DNA of 64,000 nucleotides from positions 1 through 64,000 of the forward strand of contig NZ_JAGPXT010000021.1 of assembly GCF_018070465.1 (NCBI RefSeq), in the 5' to 3' direction. This stretch comes from Micromonospora sp. C95. Lineage in GTDB: Bacteria > Actinomycetota > Actinomycetes > Mycobacteriales > Micromonosporaceae. Shown here piece by piece: positions 41,732 through 50,769 of this stretch (positions within the stretch are counted from its first letter, which is position 1; each line of letters starts with the position of its first letter). The position numbers and the translations under genes were made by a program. The notes beneath the pieces were generated by a model. It was not told the origin of the DNA. It searched no databases and worked only from the letters and a program-made list of their open reading frames with translations.

Positions 41732-42988
41732 TCACGTGCGACTGGCCTGTCCGTACCGGTTGGCGGCGTCGAAGACGTCCTGGGCGTACCTTCGGACATC
41801 GTTGTACGACAGGATCGCGTTCCACCAGTCACCCGGAATGGTGAGGTTCCGGCCGCCCTTGCACAGGTACATCCCGGCCGCGAGGGCGGCGTCGTGGATG
41901 TTGTGCGGGTCCTCACGGCCGTCGTTGTCCGCATCGGCGCCGATCTCCTCCCAGGTGGTCGGGATGAACTGCATCGGCCCGATCGCCCGATCGTAGGTGG
42001 TGTCGCGGTCCAGCTCGCCCCGGTCGGTGTCGGCGATCCGCATCCGGTTGCCCTGCCCGTCCAGCGGCAGACCGATGATCTCCGGGACCGCCCGGCCGTC
42101 GGCACCGAGTTGGGCGTTGTTGGCCTGTCCGTGGCGGGATTCGACCAGACCGATCGCGGCCAACGTGGTCCAGCTCAGGCCGCAGCTGCGATCGGTCTCG
42201 GCGAGCACCAGCTCGGCGTAGCCGTACGCCTGCATGGCGATCGGGTCGATGCCGACCTTGGTGCCCGTGTCGCGGGCCCAGCCGGCCAGGGCGTCGGACG
42301 GGCGGCCACCGGCCGGCGCGGCGGTGCCCGGCCCGGTCACGCCCGGCGGAAGGGTCGCGGTGGGTGGCGGGAACTGCCCGGGCGGCGGCACCTGAGCGGT
42401 CGGCGGCAGGTCGCTGGGCAGCGCGCCGGGTGCGTCGTCGGTGGCGTCGGCCGCCACCGGACGTGGAGCGCCCAGGGTGGCGGGCACCACCAGCGCGCCG
42501 GCCGTGGCGGTCGCGGCGACCAGGACGAGCAGGAAGACCCCGGGCAGGGTCAGCCGGCCGCTCGGCCGGCGCGACCAGGCGCGGGTCGCCCGGGCGGCGG
42601 CCCGAGGCCCCGGGAGACGTACGGCGTGCCCGAAGCGCACCCGGCGGCGCCGGGCTGCCGGTGCGCCGGACTCCGGAGTGGACTTCTCGACAGTGGTCTT
42701 CGGCGTCGATTCCGCCGCGGCACGATCCGTCCTGTCGGGAGCCGTAGCGCCGCTCGTGGTGCCGGCGGCGTTGTCGATGGCCTCCGCCGGAACCGGTTCG
42801 GTGGTGGGTGGCTCCGGTGCCGCGTCGGCGGCCGGCCTGCCGGAACTCAGCCAGGGTCGACGGGGCCGGGGCAGCCTGGTTGCCGGCCCGTCCGGGCCGG
42901 CGCCGGAGTCGGCGCGCGGCGTGGCCGGTCGCAGGGGCCGCAGGGTGGTGCGCTCTTCGCCGTCTGCCACCCGTCGAGTATCACCCAT
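41732..42988 (-). CDS. Membrane-anchored lytic murein transglycosylase
   Basis: A 418-residue cell-wall enzyme. A 145-residue Pro/Ala/Arg-rich cytoplasmic arm precedes one membrane helix (147-170), a Pro/Thr-rich linker, and an SLT-type lysozyme-like domain (about 232-400). The catalytic Glu283 is in AAIGLVESRHG, and IGPMQFIPTTWEE and AILSYND are conserved. It should cleave peptidoglycan glycan strands, leaving anhydro-muramic ends. ATG 42988 is given. A GATACT box 6 nt before GTG 42970 suggests that shorter start is also plausible. It is divergent from the FmdB gene across 38 nt. Confidence 0.87.
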   Translation of the reverse strand: MGDTRRVADGEERTTLRPLRPATPRADSGAGPDGPATRLPRPRRPWLSSGRPAADAAPEPPTTEPVPAEAIDNAAGTTSGATAPDRTDRAAAESTPKTTVEKSTPESGAPAARRRRVRFGHAVRLPGPRAAARATRAWSRRPSGRLTLPGVFLLVLVAATATAGALVVPATLGAPRPVAADATDDAPGALPSDLPPTAQVPPPGQFPPPTATLPPGVTGPGTAAPAGGRPSDALAGWARDTGTKVGIDPIAMQAYGYAELVLAETDRSCGLSWTTLAAIGLVESRHGQANNAQLGADGRAVPEIIGLPLDGQGNRMRIADTDRGELDRDTTYDRAIGPMQFIPTTWEEIGADADNDGREDPHNIHDAALAAGMYLCKGGRNLTIPGDWWNAILSYNDVRRYAQDVFDAANRYGQASRT

Positions 42989-43014
42989 GTCCCCGCCGAC
43001 GTCAGGTCCGGTCG

Positions 43015-43020
43015 TAGGCT
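43015..43020 (+). promoter_or_regulatory. -10 box TAGGCT before the FmdB gene
   Basis: TAGGCT ends 6 nt before ATG 43027, with no ribosome-binding site, predicting a leaderless mRNA. Confidence 0.5.
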
Positions 43021-43026
43021 GACGGC

Positions 43027-43245
43027 ATGCCCCGGTACGAGTTCCGTTGTCGCGCCTGCGGCGCCACCTTCGAGGTCAACCGTCCGATGGCGCGGGCCGG
43101 TGAGCCGGCGCCCTGCCCGCAGGGGCACGGCGACACGGTGAAACTGCTCTCCACGGTCGCGATCACCGGTCGCGGTGGCAGCGGGTCCGGTGCCTCGTCC
43201 GCGCCCGCCGGTGGTGGCTGCTGCGGTGGCGGCTGCGGCTGCTGA
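43027..43245 (+). CDS. FmdB-type zinc-ribbon protein
   Basis: A 72-residue protein. The N-terminal zinc ribbon reads YEFRCRACGATFEV (first CxxC), with the second pair reduced to CPQGH (Cys34 and His38), so the knuckle is partly degenerate. The C-terminus is a Gly/Ser linker followed by GGGCCGGGCGC, rich in cysteines that may bind metal. FmdB was first named as a regulator of formamidase/acetamidase genes, but many members are short zinc proteins of unknown role. TAGGCT lies 6 nt before ATG 43027. Confidence 0.82.
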   Translation: MPRYEFRCRACGATFEVNRPMARAGEPAPCPQGHGDTVKLLSTVAITGRGGSGSGASSAPAGGGCCGGGCGC

Positions 43246-43330
43246 TCACGCCGGCACGATTGGCCGAAGGGTGGTACGGGTGGCTGCCGGCCTTGCCCGG
43301 ACGCCGGGTCCGATGGCACCTTGGGTCGGA

Positions 43331-43392
43331 GTCTCGGCCGGCCGTTCTCACGATGCGTGATGATCTGGTGTCGGGAAGTATGGTGCCGAGAC
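43331..43392. promoter_or_regulatory. Nested inverted repeats upstream of the cyclase gene
   Basis: GTCTCGGC (43331-43338) is complementary to GCCGAGAC (43385-43392). Between them lies TCACGATGCGTGA (43348-43360), a 13-bp palindrome with 5-bp arms. The set sits 20-81 nt before the start codon and may bind a regulator. Confidence 0.4.
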
Positions 43393-43411
43393 CAGGGGGG
43401 AGGTGCCACGC

Positions 43412-46240
43412 ATGCCGCCACGGATCCACCTCCCGACCGGCTGGGTGACGTTCGTCTTCACCGACATCGAGGGCTCCACCCGGTTGGCCCAGCTGCTCGG
43501 GTCCGGCTACCGGCCGGTGCTGGCCGAGCACCGGCGGCTGCTGCGCCGGACGATCGCGGCGACCGAGGGCGCTGAACTGCTGACCGAGGGCGACTCGTTC
43601 TTCCTGGCCTTCGATGACGCGGGCGCGGCGTTGACCGCCTGTCTGACCGCGCAGCGGGCGCTCGGTGAGCACGACTGGCCGACGCCGGAGGCGGCCCCCC
43701 GGGTCCGGATGGGACTGCACACCGGTTGGGCGGAGCCACGCGACGGCGAGTACGCCAGCCCCGAGGTGCACCGGGCGGCCCGCGTCGCCGCCGCCGCGCA
43801 CGGCGGGCAGATCCTCTGCTCCGGTGCCACCGCCCGCCGGGCCCGGCCACTGCCGGCCGGCGCCTCCCTGCTCGACCTCGGGCTGCACCGGCTGCGTGGT
43901 TTCGATGATCGGGAACGGCTCTTCCAGCTCGTCGCGCCCGGCCTGGAGCGGCAGTTCCCGCGACCGCGTACCGCCGACGCGGTGGCGCACAACCTGCCGA
44001 TCCAGGTGACCACGTTCGTCGGTCGGCAGACCGAGCGCGCCGAGTTGGGGCGACTCGTGAGCCGGCACCGGTTGGTCACCGTGCTCGGCGCGGGTGGCAG
44101 CGGCAAGACGCGGCTGGCCGTGGAGTTCGCCACCGACCTGGTGGACGAGTACCCGGACGGGGTCTGGTTCGTCGACATCGCCGCGGTAACCGACCCCGGA
44201 CTTGTCGCCTTCGCCGTCGCCGCTGTGCTCGGGCTGCGTCCGGAGCCGGGCCGCCCGATGGTCGACACGCTTGTGGAGTACGCCGCCGGCCGCCGGATGC
44301 TGATCGTGCTCGACACCTGCGACGCCCAGCCGGCGGCCTGCGCCGACGCGGTCTCCCGGCTGCTGGCCGGTGGTGGTGGGGTGCGGGTGCTGGCGACCAC
44401 CCGGGAGCCGCTGGGCTTGCCGGGCGAGGTGGTGTGGCGGATCCCGCCGTTGACCGTCGATCCGGCGCCCGACGGCACCGAGAGCGACGCGGTGGCGCTG
44501 CTGTTGGACCGAACGGCGGCGGCGCGGGGCGGGCGCCAGCCCGATCCGTCCGAGTCGGCCGACGTACGACGGGTGGTGCGGCGACTCGACGGTCTGCCGC
44601 TCGCCATCGAGTTGGCCGCGGCCCGGCTGCGGGTGCTCTCGGTGGGTCAGCTCGCTGAGCGACTCGACGACGTGCTCGGCACGCTCGACGCTGGCCGCGA
44701 GGATCCGCTACCGCCGCCGACCGATCGGGGCAACACCGGTAACCAGCGGGACACCGTCGACCTGGCCGCAGCGGCCACCGGCGTCAGTCGCTCGACCCCG
44801 GCCAGCCGGGCGGCAGTCCGCTCGGCGGCCGAACGGCACCTGACCATGCAGGCGACCGTGACGTGGTCGTACCGGACGCTTGGGCCACGCGCCACGCGAC
44901 TGCTGCGCTGGCTGGCGGTCTTCGCCGGCCCGGTCGACCTGCCGACGGTGGAGTGGCTGCTCGACGACGACCCGCTCGACCCGCTGTCGGTGCTTATCGA
45001 CAAGTCGCTGGTGCTTGCGGAACCGCACGTGGCCGGCTGCACCTACCGGATGCTCGACCCCATCCGGGCGTACGCGGCGCGGCGGCTCGCCGAGGCCGGG
45101 GAGGAGCAGGCCGCCCGCGACCGGCACGTGGCCTGGTCGGCGCACGCCCTCAAGCGGGCTCACCTCGGCCCGGACGGGCAGCCGGTGACGCTGTCGCTGT
45201 ACGCGCTTGATCCACTCGCCGGTGAGCTGCGCGCCGCGCTGCGTTGGTGTGCCACGGGTGGGAGTGCCCGGGCCGGCCTGCGGCTGGCCGGCGGGCTGGA
45301 CCAGTGGTGGCGTGAGCGCGGACTGGCCCGGGAGGGGCGGCTCTGGCTGTTCCGGCTGTACGGCCGACTGGCCGAGACCGGCGAGGTGGTCCCGGAGGAC
45401 GAACTGGCGGCGGCCTACCACATGCATTCCCTGCACGCCGGTGGCGACGGTGAGTTCGGCGAGGAACTGCGCTACTCGCAGCGGGCCGAGGCGGCGGCCC
45501 GTCAGGCCGGCGATGCCGGTCTGCTGGCCCGGGTGCTCGCCGGCCGCGCCGCCCCGCTTGTCGACATGGGACAGTTCGCCGAGGCGGAGCGGGTCTGTCG
45601 GGAGGTCATCGACTGGGCGCAGGACCAGGGGGTCGAGTCGGAGGCGCTGTTCGCCGTGCTCCGGTTGGCCGAGCTGCTGTGGCGGCGGGGCGCGCTGGAC
45701 GAGGCGGCGGAACTGCTCGGTGCGGCCCGGCCGGTGGAGGCGGCCCGACCGCGCGACCGGGGGCGTCGCTCGGTGGACATGCTGCTCGGCATGGTCGCGC
45801 TGGCTCGGGGCGACCTGGTGGCCGCGCACGAGCACCTGCTGGTGGCGCTCCGGTCCCGGATGAATCACGGCTTCCACGGACGGGCCTGCGACACGTTGAA
45901 CGCGGTTGCGGTGCGCTGTGCGCTCGGTGACCAGCCGCTGACCGCGGCGCGGCTCTTCGGTGCCGCTCAGGCGACCCGGGCGGGGCTGCGGTCGACGCCG
46001 GGCATCTACGAGGCGTACTGGACGCAGCGGCAGGCCGCGCTGCGGCGGGCGCTTGGCGACGCCGCCTTCGACGAGGCGTACGGCGAGGGCGCCGATCTGG
46101 GGTTGGACGAGGCGGTCGCGTTGGCGCTCGGGGTCGAGCATCCAGACCTGGCCGCCGATTCGGGGCGGTTCGCCACCGGCGCAGGTCGCCCCGCCCCGCG
46201 TCAGCCCAGCACTGTCGACCGCCACACCGAGCACGCCTGA
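43412..46240 (+). CDS. Class III cyclase-domain/STAND ATPase regulator
   Basis: A 942-residue cytoplasmic signalling protein. Residues 10-165 resemble class III adenylate/guanylate cyclases: FTDIEGST with metal Asp18, and GDSFF with Asp61. The transition-state Asn is replaced by His120 (EVHRAARV), while Arg124 is kept. A STAND/NB-ARC ATPase follows, with Walker A GAGGSGKT near 226-233 and LDTCD as Walker B. TPR-like helices fill about 600-930. No HTH is visible at the end, unlike LuxR-type relatives. GGGGGAGG 8 nt upstream picks ATG 43412. Cyclase activity is doubtful. Confidence 0.8.
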   Translation: MPPRIHLPTGWVTFVFTDIEGSTRLAQLLGSGYRPVLAEHRRLLRRTIAATEGAELLTEGDSFFLAFDDAGAALTACLTAQRALGEHDWPTPEAAPRVRMGLHTGWAEPRDGEYASPEVHRAARVAAAAHGGQILCSGATARRARPLPAGASLLDLGLHRLRGFDDRERLFQLVAPGLERQFPRPRTADAVAHNLPIQVTTFVGRQTERAELGRLVSRHRLVTVLGAGGSGKTRLAVEFATDLVDEYPDGVWFVDIAAVTDPGLVAFAVAAVLGLRPEPGRPMVDTLVEYAAGRRMLIVLDTCDAQPAACADAVSRLLAGGGGVRVLATTREPLGLPGEVVWRIPPLTVDPAPDGTESDAVALLLDRTAAARGGRQPDPSESADVRRVVRRLDGLPLAIELAAARLRVLSVGQLAERLDDVLGTLDAGREDPLPPPTDRGNTGNQRDTVDLAAAATGVSRSTPASRAAVRSAAERHLTMQATVTWSYRTLGPRATRLLRWLAVFAGPVDLPTVEWLLDDDPLDPLSVLIDKSLVLAEPHVAGCTYRMLDPIRAYAARRLAEAGEEQAARDRHVAWSAHALKRAHLGPDGQPVTLSLYALDPLAGELRAALRWCATGGSARAGLRLAGGLDQWWRERGLAREGRLWLFRLYGRLAETGEVVPEDELAAAYHMHSLHAGGDGEFGEELRYSQRAEAAARQAGDAGLLARVLAGRAAPLVDMGQFAEAERVCREVIDWAQDQGVESEALFAVLRLAELLWRRGALDEAAELLGAARPVEAARPRDRGRRSVDMLLGMVALARGDLVAAHEHLLVALRSRMNHGFHGRACDTLNAVAVRCALGDQPLTAARLFGAAQATRAGLRSTPGIYEAYWTQRQAALRRALGDAAFDEAYGEGADLGLDEAVALALGVEHPDLAADSGRFATGAGRPAPRQPSTVDRHTEHA

Positions 46241-46298
46241 GACCGTCGGGAACCTCGCGGCAGCTGCGCCTCGCTCGCACCCGGGGTTCCCGACGGTC
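46241..46298. terminator. Long inverted repeat after the cyclase gene
   Basis: GACCGTCGGGAACC (46241-46254) pairs perfectly with 46285-46298 around a 30-nt loop, directly after the stop codon. Confidence 0.5.
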
Positions 46299-46307
46299 CC
46301 TGACCGA

Positions 46308-46341
46308 CGGACGCCCGGCCGTGGTGGCAGCCGGGCGTCCG
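46308..46341. terminator. Bidirectional terminator between convergent genes
   Basis: A 12-bp perfect stem (46308-46319 with 46330-46341) and 10-nt loop separates the cyclase gene from the phospholipase gene. Confidence 0.75.
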
Positions 46342-46349
46342 CCAAGCGG

Positions 46350-46892
46350 TCAGGCCCGGGCGCGGCGCTCGGCGTCGGCCTTCATCCGGGCGGCCCGGTC
46401 GATGTCGGACTGCTGCACGGCGGCCACCGAACCGAAGATGGCGACCGCCTGGTAGTAGGTCCACGCCAGGCTCAGGCAGGCCGGCCGGACGATGGAGTTG
46501 TACGTGGCGCAGGATCGCTTGAGATCCTCGTAGAAGGCACTGTCGAGGCGCGGCTTGTTGGCACCGAACTGGCCGACCGCTTTGTAGTTGCGGTAGCCGA
46601 AGTCGTGGCGGGCGCAGGAGAGGCTGAACTTGAATCCGAGCGGGTTGTCCGGACTGGACGAGCAGTAGTCGGTGGACCAGTCGAAGTTGTACTCGGCCCA
46701 GGGTGCGCGATTCTGGCGGGCGGAGTACCAGGCGTTGTAGCTGCTGACGCTGGTCTGGGTCCAGCTGGACAGTACCGACAACTTCTGCTGTGGAGTGACG
46801 GCCGCCGTGGCGGGAGAGGCCACGGCGAGGGCGGTGAGCAGCGCGAGCAGGGCCGAGGCGAGGGTGGTGGCGAGACGTCTGGGCACGGTCAT
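46350..46892 (-). CDS. Secreted prokaryotic phospholipase A2
   Basis: A 180-residue secreted enzyme that cleaves the sn-2 acyl chain of phospholipids. A Sec signal peptide (about 1-30) ends with SPATAA. The catalytic His96-Asp97 pair lies in CARHDFGYRNY, and cysteines at 77 and 93 fit the prokaryotic PLA2 disulfide pattern, as in Streptomyces violaceoruber PLA2. The Ca2+-binding loop (DYCSSSPDNP) precedes it. ATG 46892 sits immediately after GGAGG, so the better-spaced GTG at 46886 may be the true start. The tail is Ala/Arg-rich. Confidence 0.88.
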   Translation of the reverse strand: MTVPRRLATTLASALLALLTALAVASPATAAVTPQQKLSVLSSWTQTSVSSYNAWYSARQNRAPWAEYNFDWSTDYCSSSPDNPLGFKFSLSCARHDFGYRNYKAVGQFGANKPRLDSAFYEDLKRSCATYNSIVRPACLSLAWTYYQAVAIFGSVAAVQQSDIDRAARMKADAERRARA

Positions 46893-47025
46893 ACCTCCGC
46901 GGGGGTGTGCGGCAGAGCACGTTGTTACCGGCGAGTTACCGGGGTTCGACAAGTCTCGATCAATAGCGCGGCCTGCCGGTGTTACCCGCGAGAAATATTG
47001 GTGACCGGTGCCGAAACAGACGAAT

Positions 47026-47052
47026 GCCCTGGACACCAGCGGTGTCCAGGGC
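47026..47052 (-). terminator. Perfect 12-bp hairpin terminator
   Basis: GCCCTGGACACC (47026-47037) pairs with 47041-47052 around AGC. It lies 14 nt past the stop of the BON-methyltransferase gene. Confidence 0.8.
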
Positions 47053-47065
47053 GCTGGCCGGGCGG

Positions 47066-47791
47066 CTAGTCGAAGAAGCGGGCCAGGTGGGTGGCGGAGG
47101 GGCCGTCGTCGTCCGGTCCCAGCGGGGTCAGGTCAGCGAAGATGGAGGCGCCGTCGCTGCCGGCGTGCAGGGGGTACCAGCGCGGGGTGCCCGGCGGTCG
47201 CATGACGCAGATGCCCTTGACGGTCTGCACGTCAAGCAGCCGCACATGGGTCGGGTCGGCGACCGCGTTCACGTGCCCCCACCAGGGGCTCATCACGTGC
47301 AGTACGCCTCCTGGGCGGAGTACCCGGTGGCACTCGTCCAGCAGGGGGAGGAAGTCGATCAGGTGTTCCAGGATGTGCACCGCGAACAGCACGTCGACCG
47401 AGTCGTCGGCCAGCGGCAGAGAGCCGGACAGGTCGGCGACGGCGTCCACCCCCGGGGCCGGGAAGATGTCGAGCCCGAGATTGCCCGGCCACTGCTTGGT
47501 GGCGCCGCAACCCAGGTCGACCACCACCGGGTCGCGTCCGCCGACCCGTACCCGGCACCAGACGCCGAAGACCCCGGCCAGCCGACCGACCTGCTCGCGG
47601 ACCAGTCGCAGTTGGGCCTGCTCGTCGACCTCGCCGGTCAGGTGGGCGACGCCCCGGTCGAAGCGGACCTCGACACCCAGCGGGCGCAGCCGCTCGTCGT
47701 GACGGACCTGGTCCGTCCACGCCTCGGTGAGGAACCCGTCCACCGCCCGCAGTCGCTCGGCGGAGGACGGAGTGTGTGCCAACGCGACCAT
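47066..47791 (-). CDS. BON-domain/methyltransferase fusion protein
   Basis: A 241-residue protein with two joined parts. Residues about 15-83 match a BON domain (AVDGFLTEAW...VEVRFDRGVAHLTGEVDEQAQLRLVREQVGRLAGVFGV), which normally binds membranes or lipids in exported proteins. Residues 88-225 form a SAM methyltransferase with VVVDLGCG at 89-96, LGLDIFP, and DVLFAVHILEHL. No signal peptide or membrane helix is visible, so it should be cytoplasmic. GGAGGTGG lies 8 nt before ATG 47791. The fusion suggests a lipid or envelope substrate, which is an inference. Confidence 0.78.
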   Translation of the reverse strand: MVALAHTPSSAERLRAVDGFLTEAWTDQVRHDERLRPLGVEVRFDRGVAHLTGEVDEQAQLRLVREQVGRLAGVFGVWCRVRVGGRDPVVVDLGCGATKQWPGNLGLDIFPAPGVDAVADLSGSLPLADDSVDVLFAVHILEHLIDFLPLLDECHRVLRPGGVLHVMSPWWGHVNAVADPTHVRLLDVQTVKGICVMRPPGTPRWYPLHAGSDGASIFADLTPLGPDDDGPSATHLARFFD

Positions 47792-47868
47792 GCCGGGCCA
47801 CCTCCGGCCGGCCCGTTACCCGGATAGCTGCCCGGTATGCGCTGGTTGTCCCTGAAATTCGCGCCGGG

Positions 47869-48180
47869 TCAGCGCGGGATGGGCCGCCGGGGGCGTCCCG
47901 CGCGCATCCGCTGCCGCGGCGCGGCAGCCGTCCGAGGCCGCTTCAGGTGATAGCGGTGCAACTCGTTGTTGCCCGGCAGGGACGGGTCCTCGCTCATCGC
48001 GACCAACTCCCAGCCCTGGTCGCCGGCCCGGTTGAGATGGGCCAGCGCGGTGTCGCCGTACGGCGTGACGTCGATCATGGAACCGTCCGGGCCGTACCAG
48101 GAAAAGATCACCTCGAAGCCGAGGTCGTTGGCGGCGGCCTGGCGGCGCCGCACCAACAGGGCGTACTCCCACCTGAGCAT
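47869..48180 (-). CDS. Small conserved hypothetical protein
   Basis: A 103-residue protein that I do not recognise firmly. It opens MLRWEYALLVRRR and contains HLNRAGDQGWELVAMSED, a pattern seen in short DUF4177-like actinobacterial proteins. The tail (about 80-103) is very basic (RPRTAAAPRQRMRAGRPRRP) and probably disordered. A GACAAT hexamer lies 6 nt before ATG 48180, consistent with a leaderless mRNA. It lies between the ABC-F gene and the BON-methyltransferase gene on the same strand. Confidence 0.6.
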   Translation of the reverse strand: MLRWEYALLVRRRQAAANDLGFEVIFSWYGPDGSMIDVTPYGDTALAHLNRAGDQGWELVAMSEDPSLPGNNELHRYHLKRPRTAAAPRQRMRAGRPRRPIPR

Positions 48181-48218
48181 GGGGTCATTGTCGCCCCGCC
48201 GCCCGGATTCCGCCGGGA

Positions 48219-49856
48219 TCAGAACTCGGTGATCCGCCCGGCGTCCACCCGCAACCGCCGGTCCAGGCGTACCGCCTCCAGCATCCGCCGGTCGTGGGTC
48301 ACCAGCAGCAGCGTGCCCGGGAAACTGGCAAGTGCGGATTCCAACTGCTCGATGGCCGGCAGGTCGAGGTGGTTCGTCGGCTCGTCCAGCACCAGCAGGT
48401 TGACGCCGCGCCCCTGCAACAGGGCCAACGCGGCCCGGGTCCGTTCGCCGGGGGAGAGCGTCGCGGCCGGGCGCAACACGTGCTGCGCGCGCAGGCCGAA
48501 CTTGGCCAGCAGCGTACGCGCGTCCGCCGGAGACACGTCCGGCACCGCGGCCCGGAACGCGTCCAGCAACGGCGCGTCACCGAGGAAGAGCCCACGGGCC
48601 TGGTCCACCTCGCCGACCACCACGCCCGGCCCGAGCGCGGCCTGGCCGGCGTCCAGCGGCAGCCGGCCGAGCAGGGCGGCCAGCAGGGTCGACTTGCCGG
48701 ATCCGTTCGCCCCGGTCACCGCCACCCGGTCCGCCCAGTCGATCTGGAGGTTCACCGGGCCGAGGGTGAACTCGCCCCGGCGTACCACGGCATCGCGGAG
48801 CGTGGCCACGACGGCGCCGGCGCGCGGCGCGGCGGCGATCTCCATCCGCAGCTCCCACTCCTTGCGCGGCTCCTCCACCACCTCCAGGCGTTCGATCAGC
48901 CGCTCGGTCTGCCGGGCCTTCGCCGCCTGCTTCTCGGACGCCTCGGACCGGAACCTGCGGCCGATCTTGTCGTTGTCGGTGGCCTTGCGCCGGGCGTTGC
49001 GGACCCCCTTCTCCATCCAGGCCCGCTGGGTACGCGCCCGTGCCTGGAGCCCGGCCCGGGTGTCGGCGTACTCCTCGTAGTCCGCGCGCGCCTGGCGGCG
49101 GGCCACCTCCCGCTCCTCCAGGTACGCCGTGTAGCCACCGCCGAAGTGGTTCACCTGCTGCTGGTGCAGGTCCAACTCCAGCACCGAGGTCACCGTGCGG
49201 GCCAGGAACTCCCGGTCGTGGCTGACCAGCACCGTGCCGGCGCGCAACCCGGTGACGAAGTTCTCCAGCCGGTCCAGCCCGGCCAGGTCGAGATCGTTCG
49301 TCGGCTCGTCGAGCAGGAACACGTCGTACCGGCTGAGCAGCAGCGACGCCAGGCCGGCGCGGGCGGCCTGGCCGCCGGAGAGGCTTGTCATCTCCTGGTC
49401 GAGATCGACGGCGAGGCCCAGTTCGGCGGCCACCTCCTCGGCCCGCTCGTCCAGGTCGGCCCCGCCCAGCCCGAGCCAGCTCTCCAACGCGGCGGCGTAC
49501 CCGTCGTCCGCACCCGGTGCGCCGGCGGTCAGCGCCTCCGTCGCCGCGTCGAGAGCGGACTGCGCCCGGGTCACGCCGGTGCGGCGGGCCAGGAACGCCC
49601 GCACCGTCTCCCCGGGCCGGCGCTCCGGCTCCTGAGGCAGGTGCCCGACGCTCGCGCCGGGCGGGCTCACCGCGACACTGCCGGCCTCGACCGGCAACAG
49701 ACCGGCGAGCGTACGCAGCAGTGTCGACTTGCCGGCCCCGTTGGCACCGACCAGGCCGACCACGTCGCCGGGCGCGACCACGAGGTCCAGACCGGTGAAG
49801 AGAGTCCGCTCCCCATGCCCGGCGGCGAGGTCCTTGGCGATCAGCGTGGCGCTCAC
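48219..49856 (-). CDS. ABC-F family ATPase
   Basis: A 545-residue cytoplasmic protein with two ABC domains and no membrane segment, typical of ABC-F translation factors that act at the ribosome, some giving antibiotic resistance. Walker A 1 is GANGAGKST at 37-45, the first signature is LSGGQ, Walker B is FLLDEPTNDLDL, and a charged linker (about 245-320) contains ARTQRAWMEKGVRNARRKATDNDKIGR. Walker A 2 is GANGSGKST near 390, followed by LSPGE and LLVLDEPTNHLDL. GTG 49856 is used, 9 nt after TAGGCT. The target drug or factor class is unknown. Confidence 0.92.
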   Translation of the reverse strand: MSATLIAKDLAAGHGERTLFTGLDLVVAPGDVVGLVGANGAGKSTLLRTLAGLLPVEAGSVAVSPPGASVGHLPQEPERRPGETVRAFLARRTGVTRAQSALDAATEALTAGAPGADDGYAAALESWLGLGGADLDERAEEVAAELGLAVDLDQEMTSLSGGQAARAGLASLLLSRYDVFLLDEPTNDLDLAGLDRLENFVTGLRAGTVLVSHDREFLARTVTSVLELDLHQQQVNHFGGGYTAYLEEREVARRQARADYEEYADTRAGLQARARTQRAWMEKGVRNARRKATDNDKIGRRFRSEASEKQAAKARQTERLIERLEVVEEPRKEWELRMEIAAAPRAGAVVATLRDAVVRRGEFTLGPVNLQIDWADRVAVTGANGSGKSTLLAALLGRLPLDAGQAALGPGVVVGEVDQARGLFLGDAPLLDAFRAAVPDVSPADARTLLAKFGLRAQHVLRPAATLSPGERTRAALALLQGRGVNLLVLDEPTNHLDLPAIEQLESALASFPGTLLLVTHDRRMLEAVRLDRRLRVDAGRITEF

Positions 49857-49917
49857 AAGCAGCCGAGCCTACCCGTCGCCGCGCGGCCGACCCCCGGGAC
49901 GAGGCAGACTCACGTGC

Positions 49918-50670
49918 GTGTTGACCACACTGGCGATCGACTGCGGGGGCGGCGGGATCAAGGCGTCCGTCCTCGACGGCGCGGGCACCATGCGGGCCCA
50001 GCCGATGCGGGTGCCGACGCCGTACCCGCTGCCGCCGGACCTGTTCGTCCGGACGCTCGTGGAACTCGGCGGGCGGTTGCCGGCGGCCGGTCGGGTGACG
50101 GTGGGGATGCCGGGCATGATCCGGCACGGCGTGGTGGTGGCCACCCCGCACTACGTCACCCGGTCGGGCCCGCGCAGCCGGGTCGACCCGGCACTGCTCG
50201 CCGAGTGGTCCGGGTTCGACGCCCGCAGCGCACTCTCGGCCGCGTTCGGCCTGCCGGCGCTGGTGCTCAACGACGCCGAGGTGCACGGTGCCGGGGTGGT
50301 CGCCGGCACCGGCTGCGAACTGGTGCTGACCCTCGGCACCGGGCTGGGCAGCGCCCTCTTCGACGGTGGGGTGCTCGCCCCGCACCTCGAACTGTCCCAC
50401 GCCCCGGTCCGCTGGGGCACGACGTACGACACGTACGTCGGTGAGCCCGAGCGCCGCCGGCTGGGCGACGCGTTCTGGTCCCGGCGGATCCGCCAGGTGG
50501 TGGAGGGCCTGCGCCCGGTGTTCCGTTGGGACCGGCTCTACCTGGGCGGCGGCAACTCGCGGCGGATCCGCCCCGAGCAGCTCACCCGGATGGGTGACGA
50601 CGTGGTGGTGGTGCCCAACAGCGCCGGCATCGTCGGTGGCGTCCGCGCCTGGGATCTCGCCACCGTGTAG
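49918..50670 (+). CDS. ROK-family sugar kinase
   Basis: A 250-residue ASKHA-type kinase resembling polyphosphate/ATP glucokinases. The phosphate-1 loop AIDCGGGGIKASVLDG starts near residue 7, and VTLGTGLGSALFDGG is the second phosphate loop near 138. The glucose-binding ND and E residues appear around LNDAEVHGAG near residue 119, followed by HAPVRWG. It lacks the CxCGxxGC zinc motif common in ROK proteins. The GTG at 49918 is 7 nt after CAGACT; a GTG at 49914 is out of frame. The gene is divergent from the ABC-F gene. Confidence 0.8.
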   Translation: MLTTLAIDCGGGGIKASVLDGAGTMRAQPMRVPTPYPLPPDLFVRTLVELGGRLPAAGRVTVGMPGMIRHGVVVATPHYVTRSGPRSRVDPALLAEWSGFDARSALSAAFGLPALVLNDAEVHGAGVVAGTGCELVLTLGTGLGSALFDGGVLAPHLELSHAPVRWGTTYDTYVGEPERRRLGDAFWSRRIRQVVEGLRPVFRWDRLYLGGGNSRRIRPEQLTRMGDDVVVVPNSAGIVGGVRAWDLATV

Positions 50671-50769
50671 GAGGGTCTCTCGGGCAGGGAAAGCCGCCGG
50701 GAACAGTCGCGGTACGGCCGGTGTTGTGCCAGCGTCGGAGCAGTGGTGCGAGACGGAGGGGGTGGCGGC

